A stretch of DNA of 64,000 bases from Actinomycetaceae bacterium (GTDB lineage: Bacteria; Actinomycetota; Actinomycetes; Actinomycetales; Actinomycetaceae). The DNA lies in the NCBI GenBank assembly GCA_028724265.1, contig JAQYDG010000004.1:186001-250000 (forward strand), given 5' to 3'. Shown here piece after piece: positions 58,739 through 64,000 of this stretch (position 1 is its first letter; each line of letters starts with the position of its first letter). A program made the translations under genes and the position numbers. The notes under the pieces were generated by a model. The model did not search any database. It saw only the letters and a list, made by a program, of their open reading frames with translations, and was not told the DNA's origin.

Positions 58739-58786
58739 CTGACATCAGTTAGCTAACGCATACAAGGCTGGGACTTTAGCCTTGTA
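58739..58786. promoter_or_regulatory. Cluster of three palindromes, candidate operators of the glycyl radical enzyme locus
   Basis: Within 48 bases: CTGA-CA-TCAG (58739-58748), GTTAGCTAAC (58748-58757, perfect palindrome), and TACAAGGCT-N8-AGCCTTGTA (58761-58769 and 58778-58786, perfect arms). They start about 115 bases upstream of the enzyme ATG. No T run follows on either strand, so I read them as protein-binding sites and not as a terminator. The PucR-type protein encoded in the locus is the obvious candidate. Confidence 0.5.
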
Positions 58787-58906
58787 CAACCGCTGACGAC
58801 GGAGGATGCGCGTACATATACTGAGATATTTTTCCTCAAACATCCTGACAAATACCCAGAACAACGCTACACGGATTTCCTTAAGGACATCGCAGAAATC
58901 ACCGAA

Positions 58907-58948
58907 AGTGGCGGATCTCCAGGATCAAAGCCCGGAAGATCCGCCACT
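58907..58948 (-). terminator. Terminator after ileS
   Basis: Inverted repeat AGTGGCGGATCT / AGATCCGCCACT (12 bases, perfect) around an 18-base loop. On the minus strand it is followed by TTTCGGTGATTT. It is about 85 bases after the ileS stop codon. Confidence 0.7.
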
Positions 58949-59033
58949 GTGTGAAACCCAGTGCGGGAATCCTATTGCGCGAAGACGCGAGGATACCCCT
59001 TCGCCTCGCACTACCGCGTTAGTCGATACGCGA

Positions 59034-62000
59034 TTACTCGGCACCTACTGCATCGCCACTTCCCGCATCGGCACTCACCTTTTCCACGTCGGCATTGATC
59101 GCTCCCTCGGGAGCATCGGGGACAACGACCATCGACGTTGCAAGGGTTTCGCCGGCGATCATCTGCGCATATGCGTTGGCCTGGTCTTCACGATCAGCAG
59201 GTACGTGCAACGTCAAGCTAATCCGATCCTCAATATGTAGCCCGGCTGCTTTACGAGCATCCTGCACAGCACGAACCGCATCACGCGCGTAGCCCTCTGC
59301 TTCCAGCTCTGGCGTGACAACCGTATCCAAGGCAATGTACGCACCGGAGGGCAGCACAGCCGCGACGCTGCCTTCTGGAGCAATGACATGCTCGGTGATC
59401 TGATACTGATTTTCAGACAAATCGACACTCTCGCCGTCAATCAGCACCCGCACACCAGTGTCGGTCTGCTCGTAATTCCCTGCCTTCGCCGCCTTGAACA
59501 GCTTGGACGTGAGTTTGCGCTTTTCTGGCTCTAACTCAGCAGGCAGGACGGCCATGGTACGCGTCACGCTCATACCGGAATGTGCAATATCGTCAAACTC
59601 GACGTTCTTCACATTCACTTCCCGTGCGATCAGGTCAGCGAACCGGTCAAGCTTCTGTGCCGTCACAACCGAGAGCTTAGCCAAGGGCAGACGCACGCGC
59701 AGCGAGTTAGATTTGCGCAGCGAATGCGTGGCCGACACAATAGCGCGAACCTCATCCATTTGAGCAACCAATTCGTCATCCACACACGTTTCAGGAATGA
59801 CCGGATAGTCAGTGAGATGCACAGACCGTCCGCCCGTCAAACCACGCCAAATTTCCTCGGCAGTCAACGGGAGCAAAGGCGCAGCAATCTGCATCAGCGT
59901 CACAAGCGCTGTATACAGCGTGTTGAACGCGTCCGGATCCTCGTTCCAGAACCGATCCCGAGTTGTGCGCACATACCAATTGGTCAACACATCCAAGAAG
60001 TCCTGCACAGCAGCGCACGCCTCCGGGATTTGATACGTGTCGAGATCCGTGCGCACGAGGGCAGCCAGCTTATACAACCTGGCCAGAAGGTAGCGATCCT
60101 GAACGTCGAGTTTTCCAACCGTTACCGCATCAACCCAGTCCACGATGTGTGCGCTGAAGCCTTCCCCGTGGTTCGCCGCATTCGTATAGAGAGTGAAAAA
60201 CTTGTAGGCATTCCACAGCGGCAGAATCGTATGACGAACCGCGTCACGAATGCCCTTCTCGTTGACGATTAAGTTCCCGCCGCGCACAACAGGCGAGCTC
60301 ATCAAGAACCAGCGCATTGCGTCCGAGCCGTCACGATCGAACACCTCGTTCACGTCCGGATAGTTGCGCAAGGACTTGCTCATCTTCGTCCCGTCATTCC
60401 CCAACACGATACCGTGAGAAATGACGTTGAGGAACGCCGGTTTGTCGAAAAGCGCAGTGGCTAACACATGCAAGGTGTAGAACCATCCACGCGTCTGCCC
60501 AATGTACTCCACGATGAAATCGCCAGGATAGTGAGTTTCGAAATGCTCCACGTTCTCAAAGGGATAATGCTGCGAGGCATACGGCATCGACCCTGATTCG
60601 AACCAGCAGTCCAGCACTTCGGGGACTCGGCGCATCATCGATTTCCCCGTCGGGTCATCTGGATTGGGGCGCACGAGCTCATCGATATAGGGCCGGTGCA
60701 GGTTATCTACCTTTACACCGAAGTCCTTCTCCAACTGTTCAAAGGATCCATACACGTCGATACGCGGATAGTCCGGATTATCCGACTTCCACACGGGAAT
60801 CGGAGCACCCCAGAACCGGTTGCGTGAAATCGCCCAGTCGCGCGCGTTGGCCAGCCAATTACCGAAAATGCCGTCCTTCGTATGTGCCGGCACCCAGTTG
60901 ATCTGCTGATTGAGCTCAACCATTCGGTCTCGGAAATCAGTGACCTTCACGAACCATGACGATACTGCCTTATATATCAAGGGCTTGCGGCAACGCCAGC
61001 AGTGCGGATAGCTGTGCGTAAAGGACGCGACACGCACCAAACGAGCTCGAACCTGCGGATCGCGCTGCGCAATTGGACCCGACTGATCGCGCAAATCAGC
61101 GATCACGTAGCGATTCGCATCAAAGACATTAAGCCCTGCATAATCCGGCACGTCTGGGGTGATATTCCCGTCGTCATCCACAGTGACAACAACCCCCAGG
61201 TTGTTCGCAGATCCCGCGATCATATCATCCTCGCCGAACGCCGGCGCAAGATGCACCAACCCAGTACCATCCTCGGTGCTCACATAGTCAGCAGGAATGA
61301 TCGTCCAGGCTTTCGATCCCGGACCGTTGTGTCCAGCCTCGTCAGCAGTCCCATCGGCAACAGCAGATGCCTGAGCATCCTCGAAATAGCCAAAAATCGG
61401 GGCGTAGTGCGTTCCCACCAGCTCGGATCCCTTAAATGGCTCGGATACCTGAGGATCCTCACCGAGTTCCTTGGCGTAATCCTGCAGTCGTGCCTGAGCA
61501 ACGATCACCGTTTCGCCCTTCAAATCGCCCTCTACAGGTTTGACGCGCACGTAATCGATGTTTGGTCCGACAGCGATGCCGAGATTTGCTGGCAGCGTCC
61601 ATGGCGTCGTTGTCCAAATCAACGCCAGCTCCCCAGTTTCCAGACGCATACCGACGGTCACCGTTTGATCGGTGCGATCCTGGTACACGTCGTCATCCAT
61701 CTTCAACTCGTGGTTGGAAAGCGGCGTCCCATCATGCCAACAGTATGGCAAAACCTTGAAGCCCTCATAAATGAGCCCCTTATCGTAAAGCGTCTTGAAC
61801 GCCCAGAGCGTGGACTCCATAAACGTTGGATCCAGCGTCTTGTAGTCGTTGTCAAAATCCACCCACCGTGCTTGACGCGTCACGTACTCGCGCCATTCCT
61901 GGGTGTACTTCAGGACGGACTTGCGGCACGCATCGTTAAAGGCTTCAATACCCATGCCGTTCGGGCCTTCGATCTGGGACTTGTCCTCAATACCCAGTTC

Positions 62001-62324
62001 GCGTTCGGCCTCTAGTTCAGCTGGCAAGCCGTGGGTATCCCAGCCGAAACGCCGCTCCACACGGTTACCCAGCATCGTCTGGTATCGGCCAATCACGTCC
62101 TTGACGTATCCCGTCAGCAAATGGCCATAGTGAGGCAAACCGTTGGCAAACGGCGGGCCGTCGAAAAACACGAATTCTTTTCCGCCCTCTTCTTCTGTTG
62201 GGCGCTGATCAATCGACGCCTGGAATGTGCCATCTTTCTGCCAATAGGCGAGCACATCCTCCTCCATCTGCGGGAAGGAAGGATTTGCAGGCACATCTTC
62301 AGTGCGATGAAGCGGGTAATGCAT
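59034..62324 (-). CDS. ileS: Isoleucyl-tRNA synthetase
   Basis: Class I aminoacyl-tRNA synthetase charging tRNA-Ile. The HIGH-type motif is in [15 protein letters not shown] (near residue 58). The large CP1 editing domain, [14 protein letters not shown] and the KMSKS loop ([16 protein letters not shown]) follow, then an anticodon-binding domain. No C-terminal zinc finger is apparent, as in the eukaryotic-like IleS type found in many Actinobacteria, which tends to resist mupirocin; that is inferred from length (1096 residues) and layout. ATG behind GGAG, directly after a T-box leader. Confidence 0.96.
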   Translation of the reverse strand: MHYPLHRTEDVPANPSFPQMEEDVLAYWQKDGTFQASIDQRPTEEEGGKEFVFFDGPPFANGLPHYGHLLTGYVKDVIGRYQTMLGNRVERRFGWDTHGLPAELEAERELGIEDKSQIEGPNGMGIEAFNDACRKSVLKYTQEWREYVTRQARWVDFDNDYKTLDPTFMESTLWAFKTLYDKGLIYEGFKVLPYCWHDGTPLSNHELKMDDDVYQDRTDQTVTVGMRLETGELALIWTTTPWTLPANLGIAVGPNIDYVRVKPVEGDLKGETVIVAQARLQDYAKELGEDPQVSEPFKGSELVGTHYAPIFGYFEDAQASAVADGTADEAGHNGPGSKAWTIIPADYVSTEDGTGLVHLAPAFGEDDMIAGSANNLGVVVTVDDDGNITPDVPDYAGLNVFDANRYVIADLRDQSGPIAQRDPQVRARLVRVASFTHSYPHCWRCRKPLIYKAVSSWFVKVTDFRDRMVELNQQINWVPAHTKDGIFGNWLANARDWAISRNRFWGAPIPVWKSDNPDYPRIDVYGSFEQLEKDFGVKVDNLHRPYIDELVRPNPDDPTGKSMMRRVPEVLDCWFESGSMPYASQHYPFENVEHFETHYPGDFIVEYIGQTRGWFYTLHVLATALFDKPAFLNVISHGIVLGNDGTKMSKSLRNYPDVNEVFDRDGSDAMRWFLMSSPVVRGGNLIVNEKGIRDAVRHTILPLWNAYKFFTLYTNAANHGEGFSAHIVDWVDAVTVGKLDVQDRYLLARLYKLAALVRTDLDTYQIPEACAAVQDFLDVLTNWYVRTTRDRFWNEDPDAFNTLYTALVTLMQIAAPLLPLTAEEIWRGLTGGRSVHLTDYPVIPETCVDDELVAQMDEVRAIVSATHSLRKSNSLRVRLPLAKLSVVTAQKLDRFADLIAREVNVKNVEFDDIAHSGMSVTRTMAVLPAELEPEKRKLTSKLFKAAKAGNYEQTDTGVRVLIDGESVDLSENQYQITEHVIAPEGSVAAVLPSGAYIALDTVVTPELEAEGYARDAVRAVQDARKAAGLHIEDRISLTLHVPADREDQANAYAQMIAGETLATSMVVVPDAPEGAINADVEKVSADAGSGDAVGAE

Positions 62325-62339
62325 GAGTGTTTCTCCTGG

Positions 62340-62640
62340 TATTCCTTATCCAGGCGAGGACGAACCTGACACTTGTCACGTCCGCGGTACCACCCCGCTT
62401 GCCACTTGCGTGGCCGCTCGTGTGGGCTGATGACGAGCCCGTCCGCTCGGTTCTACTAGTTGGGATAGGCGCAGAGCACGAAGGCTCAAAACCCTTCTCG
62501 ACTTCGCAGTATGGACAACGACACTGCGCACCGCAAGGCCCCGCATCCCAACGTTCTTCCGAGAGCTCCCCGGTGATGCCCGATCCCACATGAACCCCAG
62601 CACAGCAAGAGCCACGTAGAACCGGCCGGATCACAGCAAT
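62340..62640 (-). promoter_or_regulatory. T-box leader of ileS
   Basis: On the minus strand the T-box core GGGGTGGTACCGCGG lies at 62382-62398, about 60 bases before the ileS start, and is the antisequestrator/antiterminator element. About 180 bases further 5' the stretch ATCGGGCATCACCGGGGAGC (around 62566-62585), followed by TCGGAAGAAC, fits the short stem I of actinobacterial ileS T-boxes, with a specifier codon ATC (Ile) at 62575-62577. Actinobacterial T-boxes mainly act on translation; uncharged tRNA-Ile would free the ribosome binding site. No clear terminator hairpin with T run lies downstream of the core, in agreement with translational control. Confidence 0.88.
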
Positions 62641-62646
62641 GCCATT

Positions 62647-62652
62647 ATTTTA
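62647..62652 (-). promoter_or_regulatory. Candidate -10 box for the ileS T-box transcript
   Basis: On the minus strand TAAAAT is placed so that transcription would start about 62640, at the 5' end of the T-box. A convincing -35 is not visible. Confidence 0.35.
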
Positions 62653-62729
62653 AGCACACCGATCAGCCGATGCCGTGCTGCAGGGCACATGAACCCCGCC
62701 ACATCCTGAAAATCGAGGATTGTCTTTTT

Positions 62730-62805
62730 TGTGCCCGCTCAGCCGTTCTCGGTACGAGAGCGCTGTCGGCGCTTTGTCACACCGGTATTCGATTGAGCGG
62801 GCACA
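62730..62805. repeat. 76-base structured inverted repeat with inner hairpins (tRNA-like remnant?)
   Basis: A 12-base perfect stem (TGTGCCCGCTCA at 62730-62741 with TGAGCGGGCACA at 62794-62805) encloses hairpins TCTCG-GTA-CGAGA (62747-62759) and AGCG-CTGTCGG-CGCT (62759-62773). On the plus strand there is also a T-loop-like TTCGATT (62788-62794). The T stem does not pair, so it is not a functional tRNA. It lies between the DUF4352 gene and the ileS leader. Confidence 0.6.
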
Positions 62806-62858
62806 CAATTAATGTTGCACGAAGTGCTTTGGTTATGTTGCACCAGGAACTTGCTCGG

Positions 62859-63674
62859 CTACTGAGCCTTCCACGAGGCTGCTGCGTTATCGTCAAAGAC
62901 GAAGTTCCCGTAGTACTCGATCGTCACCGTGCCTGCTTTGAACGGAACCTTACCAGTAACCGTGCCGTTTGCGTTCAACGATCCGCTCTCGAGCAACTTA
63001 ACGTCGTCAAACATAGGAACTTCGGGATTGGTCGCCGCGCCATTGGCGTCCACGCCTTTCCAATCAAAGGAGTCGTAGTCTACTTTCTCCTTACCGGTGT
63101 TGGTGTAGCTCACAGTAGCTACCAGATAGGTATCCCCAATCGTGTCTTTCACTTCTTTATCCACAGCATCGACAGAAACGACAAGCCCATTGCTCAGCGT
63201 CGCTTTCGTACCCACTCCTAAATTCGTGGTGGCAGCAGGTTTGTCTGCATCTTTCTCTGCGCTCTTGTCAGAGGCTTTTGTTGCTCCATCGGTTTTTGTA
63301 CCATCAGCAGCCTGGCTCGTCTCGGTCACCTTCGGCGACGAGAACTCTTCATCGATTGCCTTGCTCCAGGAATTCTGCAACACGAGCGCGATAACAATCG
63401 CGAGGATGTTCAGGACGAGACCCGCAATGGCAAGTCCCTTGCCAGTTTTCTTTCCCTTCCTGATTGCGACGAGACCGACAATAGCGAGAACGACGCCAAC
63501 GATACCGAGCACCACAGAAAAGTTGTTGAGAATCGGTATCCAGGAGCCAAGGATCGCCAGAACACCAGCCACGAGTGCTGCGATGGCAAGGACTGAATGT
63601 TTAACTGCTGCCACGACCACTGTTGGCGTTGGTGAATCCTGAGATGCCGACTCAGGAGTCGGAGATTCCGTCAT
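62859..63674 (-). CDS. Membrane protein with DUF4352-type extracellular domain
   Basis: 271 residues. After a Thr/Pro/Ser-rich N-terminus come two hydrophobic segments (about 25-65 and 78-98) joined by a basic GKKTGKGLA loop, like DUF4190 membrane anchors. A linker rich in Thr, Lys, Asp and Ala (115-150) leads to a DUF4352/telokin-like beta domain with VDAVDKEVKDTIGDTYLVATVSYTNTGK. Such proteins are surface-exposed with unknown role. ATG behind AAAGGAC. It lies 218 bases upstream of the ileS leader on the same strand. Confidence 0.85.
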   Translation of the reverse strand: MTESPTPESASQDSPTPTVVVAAVKHSVLAIAALVAGVLAILGSWIPILNNFSVVLGIVGVVLAIVGLVAIRKGKKTGKGLAIAGLVLNILAIVIALVLQNSWSKAIDEEFSSPKVTETSQAADGTKTDGATKASDKSAEKDADKPAATTNLGVGTKATLSNGLVVSVDAVDKEVKDTIGDTYLVATVSYTNTGKEKVDYDSFDWKGVDANGAATNPEVPMFDDVKLLESGSLNANGTVTGKVPFKAGTVTIEYYGNFVFDDNAAASWKAQ

Positions 63675-63865
63675 GATTGTGTCCTTTCAATTGTAGCTAT
63701 GACAATCCAACTTTTCCTCGGGGGGGGTCAAAGTCAAGCTTCCATGACGGGAATGAGATTTCTGCCTAACTCATGCAGATACGTTCACACCCGGCTTGCG
63801 TGATGCACCGTAGTTGAAGGAGCTACACAATCATCACCACGTTCAACACCCGCAGAATTCCACGA

Positions 63866-64000
63866 TCGATTTCTTGGGGCATGACGGAATTCTCCGGCGG
63901 TGAGAACCTTTGCGCTGGATAGTGGAACTGCGGCACTCTCACCAATCAGAGTGTGGACGAGCACGGTTGGTTTCACACTGGCGATATGGCAATGTATGAC
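63866..64000 (+). pseudogene. Decayed AMP-forming acyl-CoA synthetase fragment, running off the window
   Basis: One plus-strand frame reads SWGMTEFSGG, the A5 core motif of acyl-CoA synthetases, then a stop codon in GxWN (GGATAGTGGAAC, where the family has GYW), then DEHGWFHTGDMAMYD, the A7 motif. About 60 residues normally separate these motifs but only about 10 do here, and stop codons cut the frame upstream (63815) and between the motifs. I conclude that this is a degraded gene; the part beyond the edge is unknown. A minus-strand reading frame over the same bases has no similarity. Confidence 0.6.

Larger units (their letters stand above)
58624..59033. other. Regulatory region upstream of the glycyl radical enzyme gene and downstream of ileS
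   Basis: About 410 bases holding the ileS terminator (58907-58948), three palindromic elements (58739-58786) and the start of the enzyme transcript. No gene is supported here. Confidence 0.55.

Noticed and set aside
60595-60640. TTCGAA-type sequence resembling a tRNA T-loop
   Set aside because: It lies inside the ileS coding region and no cloverleaf can be drawn.
63785-63976. 63-residue minus-strand reading frame at the right edge
   Set aside because: The plus strand over the same bases shows acyl-CoA synthetase motifs; the minus frame has no similarity.

Overview
The window is a contiguous piece of an actinobacterial chromosome, best matched to the Actinomycetaceae (Arcanobacterium, Trueperella or Mobiluncus type). 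I base this on gene order and protein features: a PNPase start typical of Actinobacteria, DUF2469 next to rnhB, a DUF4081-type GNAT gene next to ispG, and a T-box in front of ileS. GC content looks moderate by eye. No genus-level marker is present, so the genus is an inference.

From 1 to about 43.3 kb almost everything is on the minus strand and follows the conserved actinobacterial housekeeping order. In the direction of transcription this reads smc, small membrane protein, ftsY, ffh, rpsP, KH protein, rimM, trmD, rplS, lepB, rnhB, DUF2469, yraN, comM (yifB), dprA, xerC, (M23 peptidase on the plus strand), rpsB, tsf, pyrH, frr, cdsA, rlmN, a DivIVA-domain gene, dxr, ispG, GNAT, proS, (membrane-anchored unknown on the plus strand), rimP, nusA, infB, rbfA, truB, ribF, rpsO, pnp. 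The block covers ribosome and translation factor synthesis, SRP targeting, tRNA/rRNA modification, isoprenoid (MEP) and phospholipid synthesis, and DNA uptake/recombination. Two genes often found in this order are absent: the site-2 protease between ispG and dxr, and ylxR between nusA and infB. A CDF metal transporter is inserted on the plus strand between rpsP and ffh.

From 43.4 to 51.4 kb the content is more accessory: an NmrA-like reductase and a MATE efflux pump (plus), a D-2-hydroxyacid dehydrogenase and folC (minus), and a tightly linked plus-strand trio encoding a TPR protein, a DUF4037 protein and a DUF4125 protein. I know of no described function for this trio.

From 51.8 to 58.6 kb lies a minus-strand locus with a glycyl radical enzyme, an OFA-family MFS transporter, a PucR-type regulator and a radical-SAM activase. 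The enzyme has the Cys-x-Glu active-site pattern and C-terminal glycyl loop of the arylacetate decarboxylases (4-hydroxyphenylacetate, phenylacetate, indoleacetate). No gene for the HPAD small subunit is present. This is the most interesting system here: a regulated, transporter-equipped anaerobic decarboxylation module, probably acting on an arylacetate that may not be 4-hydroxyphenylacetate.

From 59 kb to the right edge there is ileS with a T-box leader, a DUF4352 membrane protein, and a decayed acyl-CoA synthetase fragment on the plus strand running off the end. I saw no rRNA, confident tRNA, CRISPR array, insertion sequence or prophage.
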